Origin: Rippkaea orientalis PCC 8801
GTDB taxonomy: Bacteria; Cyanobacteriota; Cyanobacteriia; Cyanobacteriales; Microcystaceae
Length of the DNA: 64,000 nucleotides
Direction: 5' to 3'
Assembly (NCBI RefSeq): GCF_000021805.1
Contig: NC_011726.1
Location: 1,240,001-1,304,000, forward strand
Below the pieces are notes generated by a model. It worked only from the letters and a program-made list of their open reading frames with translations. It had not been told where the DNA came from and did not search any database. Shown here piece by piece: positions 8,584 to 18,421 of the stretch (its first letter is position 1; the number at the start of each line of letters is the position of its first letter). Both the position numbers and the translations under genes were made by a program.

Positions 8584-10392
8584 TTAAGCAGGATAAATTC
8601 GTAATCTCCTGTTAGGTTCCTCTCCAAAACTATCCGACTGTAACCGATAATGTTCCACTAATTCATGCTGCATTTTTCGCACTTTAGGAGAACGGGGTAA
8701 CAACTCCACAGGTTGTCCTTTCGGGAGTACAATCTGTTCTACAGCTAAGCGTGCCTCCTCCAACGCTTCCAACTCATCATCATCTCCCCCACGGGTAAAC
8801 AAACGAATATCCGCCGTTTCTGGTTGTTTTGGCTCATCCATCCCTAAAATGCGCTGTAAAGTGCGGGTAATTTGAGGAATCGTATTAGATTTAACCCCGT
8901 GGATAGGAATTTGACGCACCTTTGCCATCTGACGTAACTTAGAGTGGTTTTTAACGTGCGATCGCAGAGCCACCACCACATCAGCATGACTGAGGTCTTT
9001 TGTCAAGACTATCGGTAAATTTAAAATCTCGATCACCTGTTCAATCTGCGATCGCCCAATTCCGTAGGGATACACATAGACCGGCCAATCTTCCCCATTA
9101 GGACCAGGAATCCGCACTTTTTCTGAACTTTCTGGCTGATGCCAAGACTCATCCAACAGGCGATCAAACTCCGATACAGTCCCTTTTTGGGTTCCAAAGG
9201 GGGCAACGGGACTCATCCGTCCTGATGCCCGCCATCCTGTGGGACGGTCTACCGTCTCCAAACTCGCACTATGACCTAATAATCCCATCGGCGGTTTTTG
9301 GGGGGGTTCTTGGCTAATTTCTACCTCACCGTGCTCATTAATCGTCCGTAGTTGGGGGTTCGGTTCCCCATTACGCAGGAGAATGTCCACCGTATGGGAG
9401 ACATCTTCATGGACTACCCAACGCTGACGTTCGAGCATTTCGATCGCAATTTCAAAGGTAGGAGGAGCTTTTCGTTCTAAAACGGTCTTTTGCGAACCCC
9501 GTCGCCGGGCTTCCTCATCCCCCAGTGTTACCGCTTGAATCCCCCCTACCAAGTCCGATAAGGTGGGATTTTTGAGCAAATTTTCGATGCGGTTTCCGTG
9601 GGCAGTTCCAACCAATTGTACCCCCCGTTCGGCTATCGTTCGGGCGGCTAATGCTTCGAGTTCCGTACCAATTTCATCAATAACGATGACTTCGGGCATA
9701 TGGTTTTCTACCGCTTCAATCATCACCTGATGCTGCAATTCAGGACTGGCCACCTGCATCCGTCGGGCACGGCCAATGGCCGGATGGGGAATATCGCCAT
9801 CTCCAGCAATTTCATTAGAGGTATCGATGATCACCACCCGTTTATGTAAGTCATCGGCTAAAACCCGTGCAATTTCCCGTAAAGCTGTGGTTTTTCCCAC
9901 CCCAGGACGACCCAACAGCAATAAGGATTTGCCCGTTTCTACCAAATCCTGAATCATGGTAATGGTGCCAAAAATTGCCCGTCCCATGCGACAGGTTAAC
10001 CCGATAATTTTCCCTGTGCGGTTGCGAATGGCACTGATGCGGTGTAAAGTCCGTTCAATTCCGGCGCGGTTGTCCCCGCTAAAATGTCCCACACGGTCGA
10101 TACAATGCTGTAAATCTTCCTCAGAAATGGGCGTTTCTCCTAAATAGACGGACTCATTGGGAAAACGCGCTTCTGGCAACCGTCCTAAGTCCATCACCAC
10201 TTCGATCAATTGATCCTTTTGGGGATGGGTTTCAATGTGTTCTCGAATATTTACGGGTAAAATTGCTAAAAGTTTACCAATATCATCGGTAATTTGCATC
10301 CGTTGGGCAAGGGTTTGATTTGGCATTAAAGGTAGAGATGTTGATGAGGATGTATCAGGAGTTAAAGCCTTCTTTGCTTTGCTGTGTAACAT
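8584..10392 (-). CDS. R3H-domain AAA ATPase (Ycf45 family)
   Basis: A 602-residue protein conserved in cyanobacteria and some plastids as Ycf45. The ATPase core has Walker A LLLGRPGVGKTTALREIARVL and Walker B VIVIDEIGTELEA, and resembles SpoIIIAA-type secretion-like ATPases. The C-terminal part carries an R3H-like single-stranded nucleic-acid-binding region (MQHELVEHYRLQSDSFG, final RRLRIYPA). The middle holds a Pro/Gly-rich linker. The function is not established; binding of nucleic acid driven by ATP is inferred from the domains. It lies 24 bases downstream of ldpA on the same strand, so the two are probably cotranscribed. Confidence 0.85.
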   Translation of the reverse strand: MLHSKAKKALTPDTSSSTSLPLMPNQTLAQRMQITDDIGKLLAILPVNIREHIETHPQKDQLIEVVMDLGRLPEARFPNESVYLGETPISEEDLQHCIDRVGHFSGDNRAGIERTLHRISAIRNRTGKIIGLTCRMGRAIFGTITMIQDLVETGKSLLLLGRPGVGKTTALREIARVLADDLHKRVVIIDTSNEIAGDGDIPHPAIGRARRMQVASPELQHQVMIEAVENHMPEVIVIDEIGTELEALAARTIAERGVQLVGTAHGNRIENLLKNPTLSDLVGGIQAVTLGDEEARRRGSQKTVLERKAPPTFEIAIEMLERQRWVVHEDVSHTVDILLRNGEPNPQLRTINEHGEVEISQEPPQKPPMGLLGHSASLETVDRPTGWRASGRMSPVAPFGTQKGTVSEFDRLLDESWHQPESSEKVRIPGPNGEDWPVYVYPYGIGRSQIEQVIEILNLPIVLTKDLSHADVVVALRSHVKNHSKLRQMAKVRQIPIHGVKSNTIPQITRTLQRILGMDEPKQPETADIRLFTRGGDDDELEALEEARLAVEQIVLPKGQPVELLPRSPKVRKMQHELVEHYRLQSDSFGEEPNRRLRIYPA

Positions 10393-10416
10393 GATTCTGG
10401 GAAGTTCGTCAAGCGT

Positions 10417-11514
10417 TTAACTGATCAGGCATTCCCTGTTCCCTTTCAAGGGCGAGACTAAAGAATCAGCGATTTTAAGGGCTTCTTTTAAGAGATCGGG
10501 GTAATTTTCTAAGATTAAAGGTTGATTTAAGCTCATGGATTGGTTTTCTAATTGCTCTAAAATGGGAGATAGGATAGAACGGCCATAACTGCCATAGGCA
10601 ACGCCAGCCACTACTCCACTAGACGAACTAGCAGTCTTTAAGAGTCCGATTTCTTGTAATTTAGGAACGGTATGGTGATTGGTTCCTCCAGCGAGTTGCA
10701 CAAAGCCAGGGATACGGGAATTGAGTACTTTTTGCGCTAATTTAATGGTTGGGTGGGTGGTTCCTTTACCAATATCCCCACTCATAGGACGACCATCGGT
10801 TTGCCAAATTAGGGGACAAGGTAAGGGAGAAATGAGGTCATAGAGATAACGCAGATACTCAATTAATTGGGGACTATCGGGACAGCTAATGGCTAATAAT
10901 TTGAGTTGGCTAACCGTGGGCGCGATCGCTTCCCATAATAGTCTAAATTGCTCTTCTCGTCCCACTTGGGTATGAATTTCCATGGCATCAATTCCCATGG
11001 GTTCAATCAGAGGGAGAATGTCTCTAGGGGGGACAAGATGCGATCGCGTTTCAATCAATTGATGGGGACAAAGGGGTAAACATCGACCACACCCATAACA
11101 ACGGCGATCAATTACCCCAAAAATCCCCTTTTCTGACTCAATAATCGCTTGTGCGGGACAAATTTTTTCACAGGGACGGGGACAGTCTGGGGGACATCGT
11201 TGGGGGTCAAAGTACGCTTTACGAAAGTGCGGGTCTTCTCCATCATTTAAACTGACCATTAACCAAGGGTTTCTTTTTCGAGATAATCCTTGATTGTCTG
11301 AAAAATTCAGCCATTTTTGAGCGGCTTTTATCCCTTCTTGGGCAGCAGCAATAACGGAGGGATCGGCGGCTACATCAATGCAGTCAGCCCCCGCTACGGT
11401 ATAAGCTAAGGTTAGACTACGAATAGCTGGCAAGTCTTGGAAACTCGCCCCACAAATTAGCTTAAACCAATGTCCTGCTTTAAGAGATTGTAAGGGATCA
11501 GATACAGTGTTCAC
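10417..11514 (-). CDS. ldpA: LdpA, light-dependent period Fe-S protein
   Basis: A 365-residue protein matching cyanobacterial LdpA, which feeds light/redox state into the circadian clock. Two 4Fe-4S-type cysteine clusters are visible: CPPDCPRPCEKICPAQAI and CYGCGRCLPLCPHQL (about residues 97-155). The N-terminus (SLKAGHWFKLICGASFQDLPAIRSL) is the family's usual start. In Synechococcus elongatus LdpA associates with clock input and output kinases. The Ycf45-like ATPase gene follows closely. Confidence 0.88.
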   Translation of the reverse strand: MNTVSDPLQSLKAGHWFKLICGASFQDLPAIRSLTLAYTVAGADCIDVAADPSVIAAAQEGIKAAQKWLNFSDNQGLSRKRNPWLMVSLNDGEDPHFRKAYFDPQRCPPDCPRPCEKICPAQAIIESEKGIFGVIDRRCYGCGRCLPLCPHQLIETRSHLVPPRDILPLIEPMGIDAMEIHTQVGREEQFRLLWEAIAPTVSQLKLLAISCPDSPQLIEYLRYLYDLISPLPCPLIWQTDGRPMSGDIGKGTTHPTIKLAQKVLNSRIPGFVQLAGGTNHHTVPKLQEIGLLKTASSSSGVVAGVAYGSYGRSILSPILEQLENQSMSLNQPLILENYPDLLKEALKIADSLVSPLKGNRECLIS

Positions 11515-11607
11515 TCCTTTATCTTAGTCTTTCTGTTGGCTTTTTGGTTCTAATTGTATTCTTTGGTGGTTTTTTTTTAATTGAATGAAGTCGTTATCAA
11601 CCTTTGG

Positions 11608-12450
11608 CTATCCGAGTTCTAAAGTTGTTACCCCAAAAACCTTTGTCCAATCCATTGAAGGTGCTTTATGCGTGTACATTCTCACACATTCAAAGATAGG
11701 TTTCATCTGATAACGTTCTGCTAACGCTAAGGCTTGTTGATTAATATTAGGAACATCAAGATAAATATTTTTCCCGTTAGCATAGGTAGCCAAGGCTAAC
11801 AATAATTGTTCAGCAATAGATTGATAATCGGCAAATAAAGGTCCTATCTTAAACCCTTCTATTGCCTGTCTAATGACTCCATAGCCTACTAAATTTTCTC
11901 CCTGAATGATACCATATCCACACCCATTAGGTTGATTAATCCAGGTTTGAAGAAACTGCGGACGAAGGGCAGGAAAATACTGATTATCATAACGACAGAA
12001 TTGTTCAAAATCAATCCTTTTTAGATCAATCACTTCCTGAGAAATTTGTCCTTGAATCACTCCTTGATAACGATAATGAGTATGGCTAGGGTTAAAGCCA
12101 AATTTGCGATAATTATCGACTTGTTGAATAACTCCATCTAAAGCAGCAGGTTGATTGTTAATTAACTTTAACGCCTCTTGCCACGTTTTTAAGCCAAATC
12201 CTTGTTTTCTCCATTCTGGTTTAACAATATACAGTCCAATAAAATTAAAATTTGAGTGGTATTTAACGACGGAGATGGAACTAATGGGTTCTCCGTTTAA
12301 TTCTCCTATTAAAAACCCTTTAGGATCAGCAATATAAAAGTTATTAGCATCGTCAATTCCCGGATTCCATCCTTCAGCTTCTGCCCAACTTAAGGCTAAT
12401 TTTAGCTCATCAAGGGTCATCGGACGAACGAGAAAATTATCTTGAGTCAT
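11608..12450 (-). CDS. GNAT-family N-acetyltransferase
   Basis: A 280-residue protein with an N-terminal GNAT domain. The acetyl-CoA-binding loop is in YIVKPEWRKQGFGLKTWQEAL (R/Q-x-x-G-x-G/A), preceded by GELNGEPISSISVVKY. The C-terminal half (YDNQYFPALRPQFLQTWINQPNG...) matches the double-GNAT YitH/HslF-like acetyltransferases. The substrate is unknown. It is a single gene, followed by a 135-base gap containing a gggaacggggaacagg-like low-complexity stretch near 12500. Confidence 0.85.
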   Translation of the reverse strand: MTQDNFLVRPMTLDELKLALSWAEAEGWNPGIDDANNFYIADPKGFLIGELNGEPISSISVVKYHSNFNFIGLYIVKPEWRKQGFGLKTWQEALKLINNQPAALDGVIQQVDNYRKFGFNPSHTHYRYQGVIQGQISQEVIDLKRIDFEQFCRYDNQYFPALRPQFLQTWINQPNGCGYGIIQGENLVGYGVIRQAIEGFKIGPLFADYQSIAEQLLLALATYANGKNIYLDVPNINQQALALAERYQMKPIFECVRMYTHKAPSMDWTKVFGVTTLELG

Positions 12451-12585
12451 GGTTATTTTTTTGTACTAAGTAGTTGTGCAAAATTAATTTCACAGTTGGG
12501 AAAGGGAACGGGGAACAGGAAAGGGATGCAGCTATTTTCAATGGCTATCAAACTCTGTAATTAATTATGTTTAGGTAGTTATGGT

Positions 12586-13587
12586 TCAAACTTCAATGAG
12601 TTGTCCTAATTGACTAGATTGATCAGCCGCTTCAGCAATTTTTAGGGCATAAAGACTCGATTTCGGGTCAATATATAGGGGTTTTCCCTCGAATAAATGA
12701 TCTAAAACCATTTGGGTATCTTGGGCAAATAATCCGCGACGACTCTCTAATTCAAGCGTTTTTTCGCCTTCTTGGGTGATTAATGTCCCGGTTTCTCCCT
12801 TAAAAATTAAAGTCCCCCGATCGCCGTATAATTCAAAGGTGCGATCGCTTTGCCAAAATGCGTCTCCCTTGCCATACACTAAGTCTACCTGTAACCCACT
12901 CTTAAATCCTAAGCTGGCATGACACAAAAAAGCGGTATAATATCCGATGTCTGGAGCATCCCAAAAACGATCATGACACAATACGCTGTTGACTTCCCCA
13001 AATAGGTCAGTAAAGCGATGAATACGCGGTAATGCTGCCATAAAAGGAAAGCCAAACATCTCTCGGTGAAATGTCCAACGACGGGGAACGGTACGGACGG
13101 GTTGAATGGTGGTATAACGTCCATAGAAAACATTGCCTAATTGGGGTAAATACTGACGGGTTGTTTGGTGCATTCCCCCTAAAATCTCAATATGTTCGAT
13201 GTGGAGTAGTAGGTTTTTTTGAGTCGCTAAAGCCAGTATTTCCGAAGCTTCAGAGAAATTGAGGGCTAGAGGATATTCTATAATAACGTGCTTTCCTGCT
13301 TCTAGGGCACGACGCGCGATCTCACCATGATCTCGATTAATGTTACAAATCACCACGAGATCAAGGTCTCGATGATTGATTAAGGCTTCCCAAGAGTCAC
13401 AAGGGGAGGTATGATAGGTTTGGCAAAAGTTGGCTAGGTTTTCTGGGGTATGCCCACTCACATAGCATAGCCGCGATCGCTCATCTTTAAGCAATGTTTC
13501 AGCCCGTCTTTGAGCAGCGTATCCTGTGCCAATAATACCGATGTTTAAGGGACGCGATAGAAATAATTTAGGGGTAGTAGAAATCAT
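12586..13587 (-). CDS. bvdR: Biliverdin reductase (BvdR)
   Basis: A Gfo/Idh/MocA-fold oxidoreductase of about 333 residues. The Rossmann motif is LNIGIIGTGYAAQRRAETLL, and ALEAGKHVIIEYPLAL carries the cofactor-domain signature. The sequence follows Synechocystis BvdR throughout (HIEHIEILGGMHQTTRQ, RWTFHREMFGFP, LYGDRGTLIF, YIDPKSSLYALKIAEAA). It reduces biliverdin IXalpha to bilirubin with NADPH, which affects phycobilisome assembly. I chose the ATG at 13587 to match the family's N-terminus; a TTG at 13617 is also open. Confidence 0.85.
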   Translation of the reverse strand: MISTTPKLFLSRPLNIGIIGTGYAAQRRAETLLKDERSRLCYVSGHTPENLANFCQTYHTSPCDSWEALINHRDLDLVVICNINRDHGEIARRALEAGKHVIIEYPLALNFSEASEILALATQKNLLLHIEHIEILGGMHQTTRQYLPQLGNVFYGRYTTIQPVRTVPRRWTFHREMFGFPFMAALPRIHRFTDLFGEVNSVLCHDRFWDAPDIGYYTAFLCHASLGFKSGLQVDLVYGKGDAFWQSDRTFELYGDRGTLIFKGETGTLITQEGEKTLELESRRGLFAQDTQMVLDHLFEGKPLYIDPKSSLYALKIAEAADQSSQLGQLIEV

Positions 13588-13914
13588 TTTTAATGTATTG
13601 TAATTAACAATCATCAACTCTAGTTATACCAATAATTAATTCTAATTAATGGGAATTATTGGTTAAAACTTCCCAATCTAACTGCTTAAAATAAGCATTC
13701 ACTAAGGGATTAGTGAGAATCTATTGTTTTTAATTATCGTGGCTTTTAGACTTTATATAATATAAGCAAAACTTATTTTAAGTTTAATTCACAATCTCAT
13801 TACTAATCCTTGTCTAAGTGGGGATCTTTTTCCCTTACCATCAGAAGTGAAACCTACAACTTAATTTTAGTTGTAATAATCAACCGCCGTTTCACTTGAG
13901 AAGAGGAATCACTA

Positions 13915-14214
13915 ATGGCAACCTATAAAGTTACTTTAATCAACGAACAAGAAGGAATCAACGCGACTATTGATGTACCCGAAGATGAGTACATCCTAGA
14001 TGCTGCGGAAGAACAAGGAATCGATCTCCCTTCCTCCTGTCGTGCTGGTGCTTGCTCCACTTGTGCTGGTAAGCTAGTTACAGGTACGGTAGATCAATCT
14101 GATCAATCTTTCTTGGATGACGATCAAGTTGCAGCCGGTTTTGTGCTCACCTGTGTTGCTTACCCCAAATCTGACTGTACTATCGAAACCCACCAAGAAG
14201 AAGCTTTGTACTAA
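13915..14214 (+). CDS. petF: Plant-type [2Fe-2S] ferredoxin
   Basis: A 99-residue soluble ferredoxin. The four cluster cysteines are at 42, 47, 50 and 80 ([14 protein letters not shown] and LTCVAYP), the standard CX4CX2CX29C pattern. It carries electrons from photosystem I to FNR, nitrite reductase, thioredoxin reductase and others. The strong match to PetF/Fed-1 suggests the main photosynthetic ferredoxin. An AT-rich upstream region has a TATAAT box at 13756-13761, giving a leader of about 150 bases. A strong terminator follows, so it is monocistronic. Confidence 0.95.
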   Translation: MATYKVTLINEQEGINATIDVPEDEYILDAAEEQGIDLPSSCRAGACSTCAGKLVTGTVDQSDQSFLDDDQVAAGFVLTCVAYPKSDCTIETHQEEALY

Positions 14215-14263
14215 ATTCAGCTATCAAGTTTGGAAACTTTTGATTTTAACTATAGTTTATTGT

Positions 14264-14300
14264 AGCAGGAGCAATATCGATTACGCTCCTGCTTTATTTA
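14264..14300 (+). terminator. Rho-independent terminator of petF
   Basis: A 9-base perfect stem (AGCAGGAGC/GCTCCTGCT, 14264-14272 and 14285-14293) with a 12-base loop, followed by a T-rich run. It lies 50 bases after the ferredoxin stop. Confidence 0.85.
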
Positions 14301-14318
14301 TTGTTACAAAACGCGAGA

Positions 14319-15758
14319 TCACCTGAAACTAGCTGTATTGTCTATATTTTCGCTGTTTCTTTCTCGATGCACTATCACTATCTCGTCTAATTTTTGGAGA
14401 TTAATTTTGCCTTGTTGATTGCGGGGTAAACGATTAACACAAATCCAGTATTTAGGCTGTTTAAAGCGACTTAATTTGTCTTGAATAGCTGTTTGAATGG
14501 TTTCCCTAAAAATAGTATCATCTTTAGGGATGTAAATGGCTGTTACTGCTTGTCCCCAATGGTTATCGGGAGTTCCAATAACGGCTACATCTTGAACCAG
14601 TCCCGTTGCTAAAATTGCCGTTTCTACTTCGGTGGGATAGACATTTTCTCCTCCGGTAATTATTTTTTGGCTATTTCTTCCTACAATATGCAAATAATCC
14701 TGGGAATCAAAATATCCCAAGTCATCTGTTTTGAGTATTTTTGTTGGATTTATTTGAGGGTAATACCCCAAAAAAGAGGAGTTAGATTCAATAATAATTA
14801 TTCCAGTTTGATAACAGTCCAATAAGTTATTTAAGGGATCAACAATCTTAACTTGAGCATGGGGTAAAATTTGTCCTGTGCTATTATTTCCTTTGAGGAA
14901 GTCTTGCGGTTTTAGGGTGACAATTTGAGACGCTGTTTCTGTCATTCCATAGGTAAGTGCTAAGTTTATTTTATGGTTTCTAGCTAATTCTAAAAGGGAT
15001 AGCCAAGGAGGAGCACCCCCCAGAAGAACGGTTTTAAATTCAGCTAACCAATGGGGATATAATTCTAATAATACTTGTAGTTGAGTTGGCACTAAGGAAA
15101 TAAAAAAAGACTCTACATTTTTAGGCAAATTAGTTTCTTTTTTTAACTTATGGTAAGGGACAATTGCTAATTTTCCTTGAGTTAAAAAAGATCGCATAAA
15201 TTGCATTAAACCACTTACATGATAAACCGGTAAACAGCAAAAAGAGTTAACTTGATTGATTTGAAAATAGTCAAGAAATCCTTGAACAGAATTAGCTAAT
15301 GTTTCCCAAGTATGAATAGCAAAGCGAATTTTTCCTGATGAACCCCCAGTAGGGATCATAATTTTATGTTTTAGGTTAATAGCTAGATTATTTTCTTGAT
15401 TCAACTCTTTTGTTTTAATCAGATTGTTTGAAGAATTAAAGAAGTTTATTTTGAGATGATCAAGTCCTATAATTAAATCAGGTTTAACTAAATTAAGAAC
15501 CTCTTGCCATTCTTGTTTTCCCCATTGATGATTACCTAAAAAAATAGAAGACTCAGTAATAACTCCTGCCAAAAAAGCAGCTAGAAATTGATAGGGATCA
15601 GCTTCTGCTAAAATAATTTTAGGATTATTAATTTGTATTTTAGCTTGGCTAAATTGGCTAATAAAATCTTGAGTCAATTGACAAAAATCTTCACTATTAT
15701 AGCCGATTAACCAAGATTGATTTGATCTGTTTTTAAGAGTGGCTAGAAGTTCTTCCAT
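14319..15758 (-). CDS. menE: o-Succinylbenzoate-CoA ligase (MenE)
   Basis: A 479-residue acyl-adenylating enzyme. The ATP-binding signature is IMIPTGGSSGKIRFAIHTW, with later motifs LTYGMTETASQIV and the hinge GRNSQKIITGGENVYPTEVE. The terminal catalytic lysine is in RNQQGKINLQKL. It activates o-succinylbenzoate with CoA in the phylloquinone branch that supplies the photosystem I quinone. Its start overlaps the end of menC by 16 bases, showing translational coupling, and the pair are consecutive enzymes, which supports both names. Confidence 0.9.
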   Translation of the reverse strand: MEELLATLKNRSNQSWLIGYNSEDFCQLTQDFISQFSQAKIQINNPKIILAEADPYQFLAAFLAGVITESSIFLGNHQWGKQEWQEVLNLVKPDLIIGLDHLKINFFNSSNNLIKTKELNQENNLAINLKHKIMIPTGGSSGKIRFAIHTWETLANSVQGFLDYFQINQVNSFCCLPVYHVSGLMQFMRSFLTQGKLAIVPYHKLKKETNLPKNVESFFISLVPTQLQVLLELYPHWLAEFKTVLLGGAPPWLSLLELARNHKINLALTYGMTETASQIVTLKPQDFLKGNNSTGQILPHAQVKIVDPLNNLLDCYQTGIIIIESNSSFLGYYPQINPTKILKTDDLGYFDSQDYLHIVGRNSQKIITGGENVYPTEVETAILATGLVQDVAVIGTPDNHWGQAVTAIYIPKDDTIFRETIQTAIQDKLSRFKQPKYWICVNRLPRNQQGKINLQKLDEIVIVHRERNSENIDNTASFR

Positions 15759-16711
15759 AAATTGCTTAAAAAGTCAGCTTCGTCATCTTTAAACCAGTGA
15801 TCTACTCCCAAACCCATAGCGCGATCGCCTTTGACTAATTCTTCAGTTAGACCTAAGATATAATTGCGAGCAATACTGGTTTCAAAAACCGATGAAAATA
15901 CGATATCTAGAGAATAGTTTTGGACTAGCTGACGCAGACGAGTAGGAAACCCTGCGATCGCGGCTTTAATAATAACTATACCACGCCAACCCTGTTGATA
16001 ACATTGCTCTAATTGAATTAAATTAGAAACAGACTCATCTAAAGCCAAAGGTGTTGTATATTCTTGACTCAATTTTAGCATAAAATCAAACTTTAAAGGC
16101 GATAAAGGCTGTTCAACAAATTCAACAATTCCTGACTCATCAGCCAATTTTAACCATAACTTAGCCTCCTCTAAATTCAACCCTCCATTAGCATCTAATC
16201 GTAATTTTATCCGTTGAGGTAACACCTCGATCAACTTTTCAAAGATCCTCATTTCTTCAATAATATTTTTAACCCCTATTTTCCATTTAAAAGTTGTTCC
16301 TCCCTTCTCCAAAACTTTCCCCCATTCCTGCAAAACCTTTTCCCCAGTCGGCAGTAAATAACTATAATAAACCCCTCCTTTTTTTATGGTTTTTTGCGTC
16401 TGTTTATGACCTAACTTAATCCCTTCTAATGCTGACTCAAAGCCAAATTGACAAGACGGCAAACTATCAGGAATTAACTTAACTTGTTCAACAGTAATTA
16501 ATCCTTTTAACCCTTGACAAAATAACCAAGCTTCTGATAACGATTCCGAACCAAACCAAGGCAGAGGAGCAATTTCTCCCCATCCTATTTTCCCCGTTGT
16601 ATCCGTTAATCGAATAATGATTCCTTCTCTTGTTTTCCAAACACCATGATAAGTTTGTAACGGTTGAATAAAAGGACGAGAATAGAGACGAAAATCAACA
16701 AAATAATTCAT
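15743..16711 (-). CDS. menC: o-Succinylbenzoate synthase (MenC)
   Basis: A 322-residue enolase-superfamily enzyme. KWKIGV carries the catalytic lysine; LRLDANGGL (Asp), VEFVEQPL (Glu) and LALDESV (Asp) are the metal ligands, and IIIKAAIAG holds the second lysine. It dehydrates SHCHC to o-succinylbenzoate in phylloquinone synthesis. It overlaps menE. The degenerate helicase-like gene lies 89 bases upstream on the same strand. Confidence 0.9.
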   Translation of the reverse strand: MNYFVDFRLYSRPFIQPLQTYHGVWKTREGIIIRLTDTTGKIGWGEIAPLPWFGSESLSEAWLFCQGLKGLITVEQVKLIPDSLPSCQFGFESALEGIKLGHKQTQKTIKKGGVYYSYLLPTGEKVLQEWGKVLEKGGTTFKWKIGVKNIIEEMRIFEKLIEVLPQRIKLRLDANGGLNLEEAKLWLKLADESGIVEFVEQPLSPLKFDFMLKLSQEYTTPLALDESVSNLIQLEQCYQQGWRGIVIIKAAIAGFPTRLRQLVQNYSLDIVFSSVFETSIARNYILGLTEELVKGDRAMGLGVDHWFKDDEADFLSNLWKNF

Positions 16712-16732
16712 AATTTATAATCATCAACCATG

Positions 16733-16795
16733 TACGGGCGGGTTTTGGAGACAGTCTTATTACAAACCAATATCATCAATAAACCTGCCCCTAGT
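16733..16795. repeat. Imperfect inverted repeat between menC and the helicase-like gene
   Basis: The ends acgggcgggttt and aaacctgcccct form imperfect inverted arms around about 40 bases of A/T-rich DNA. It has the look of a small MITE or palindromic spacer and fills most of the gap between the two genes. Confidence 0.45.
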
Positions 16796-16800
16796 CAACA

Positions 16801-18300
16801 TTATTCTTCAAACCAACTAACATCAATATAATTAATTTTTGCGTAGGGTTCTAAAGCTGTCAGAATGCGATTACCATAACTACGATAATTAACCCGATTA
16901 TCTAATAAAGCTACCACCCCTTGAGACTCTCGTAAAGGCATTACTGCTTGTTGTATTGTTCTTAACCCGGTCGGTAAAAGATAGAAACGAAACCAATCTT
17001 TATGGCGTTTTTTATAGTAAGTAACCCGCGCAGCAACTAAAGGATTTTCCAACGAAGGAATGGGCAAAGTAACCATGATTAATAATTTAGGAATAGGCAA
17101 TTTTTCATGATGTTGCTGCCAAAAATCCCAACCACAAATTAAGATTCCATTATTAGCAATAGTGGTTTTTTCTACCTGAACTCGTGAGCCAAACTCAGCC
17201 GCTAAAATTGTTCCAACTTGAGCCTTTAAGGGAACATCATCCACCACAATAATAATGAGTTGTGATTGGTGAGAACACAATTCAACCAAACGATGAACAT
17301 GATTAAACATAACTCCTTGAAATTCAGGAGTATTGGGCATAGGTAAGCGATCCAGAATATATAATTTAATCAGTTCATTTTGTCGGTTGGGAGAAAATTT
17401 AAGACACAGAATATCATCCGTTAAGCCAATGGTATCACGGTAGGTTAGGGCGGTTTTATCACTATCCAAAAATCCCCCCATTAAAACCACAGGAGAACGT
17501 TGCCAAATGGGGTTTAAAACTGAAGCAACTTCTAGGGGGCTAATATGAATAGAAAAGTCTTGCTTGTTTTGCTCAATAGAAGCCCAAAGTAATTGATCTT
17601 CTTGTTGTAGACAATGCCAAAATTGCTGCAATAGAAAATCATCTTTAATAACTGATCCTAAATGATATAAACTATTATATTCTTCCTCGTTTAAAAGACA
17701 ACATTGATAAGGATTGTTAGGATGACTAAAAATTGTCTTTTTGAGAAATAAATAAACTTCCTGAATCAGATTTCCCGACGAGGGATAACGCCCTTGTAGT
17801 TGCTGCCAATAGTCTGATTGAATAGTAACGGTTAAATAGTCCCTCGTCCAACTTTCTAATTGATCCGCGCCATCAATTAACGTCGTAATATTGAGGGGAA
17901 AACGATCTTGATGTTGCAAACAATTATCTAACCAAGTTTGGGGTGATACCATTAAGATCCCCTGAAAATTAGCATTAATTAACCCATTATTTTCCGTTTG
18001 AATAAGTTTATCTGTTTGTAACCATTCCTCAAGCTGCGGGATAACCTCTTTGAGTAAGTGTTGTTGGACAGCAGGGGAAGCCACTAACAAAACCGGGCGA
18101 TCGCTCAGTAAAGCGGGCATTAAATAGCTTAACCCATAACGGGAAACAGTCGTTCCGGTTTGAATCACCGCAGACCGTCCCAAGCGTAATCCCCGTGACA
18201 CCAACCTAGCCATAGTAAGGTGATGATCCCATAAAGGTTGTCCCTGTTGGCGTAAAAACGCCCGTAGAGAGGTATGGACTTCTGCTTCGAGTAGTTTCAT
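16801..18300 (-). CDS. DinG-like helicase homologue with degenerate NTPase motifs
   Basis: A 499-residue protein that resembles cyanobacterial DinG/XPD-type helicases in layout. At the expected Walker A place it has SAVIQTGTTVSRYGLSYL, without GKT. At the expected DEAH place it reads TTLIDGADQLESW. The C-terminal part keeps helicase-like blocks (SPVVLMGGFLDSDKTAL, LLIMVTLPIPSLENPLVAARV, GLRTIQQAVMPLRESQGVVALLDNR). It therefore looks like a helicase fold that may have lost ATP hydrolysis. It lies upstream of menC-menE on the same strand, but no functional link is known. The assignment is moderate. Confidence 0.6.
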   Translation of the reverse strand: MKLLEAEVHTSLRAFLRQQGQPLWDHHLTMARLVSRGLRLGRSAVIQTGTTVSRYGLSYLMPALLSDRPVLLVASPAVQQHLLKEVIPQLEEWLQTDKLIQTENNGLINANFQGILMVSPQTWLDNCLQHQDRFPLNITTLIDGADQLESWTRDYLTVTIQSDYWQQLQGRYPSSGNLIQEVYLFLKKTIFSHPNNPYQCCLLNEEEYNSLYHLGSVIKDDFLLQQFWHCLQQEDQLLWASIEQNKQDFSIHISPLEVASVLNPIWQRSPVVLMGGFLDSDKTALTYRDTIGLTDDILCLKFSPNRQNELIKLYILDRLPMPNTPEFQGVMFNHVHRLVELCSHQSQLIIIVVDDVPLKAQVGTILAAEFGSRVQVEKTTIANNGILICGWDFWQQHHEKLPIPKLLIMVTLPIPSLENPLVAARVTYYKKRHKDWFRFYLLPTGLRTIQQAVMPLRESQGVVALLDNRVNYRSYGNRILTALEPYAKINYIDVSWFEE

Positions 18301-18421
18301 AAAGGGTTATGGGGGAACGTTAGAAGACGGCTATCAAAACAACCTGAGGACGATTCATCATAAACACCCAATGAGATGATAGGCTAGATAGTTCATCAAA
18401 CTTAATTTAAGGATAACAAGT

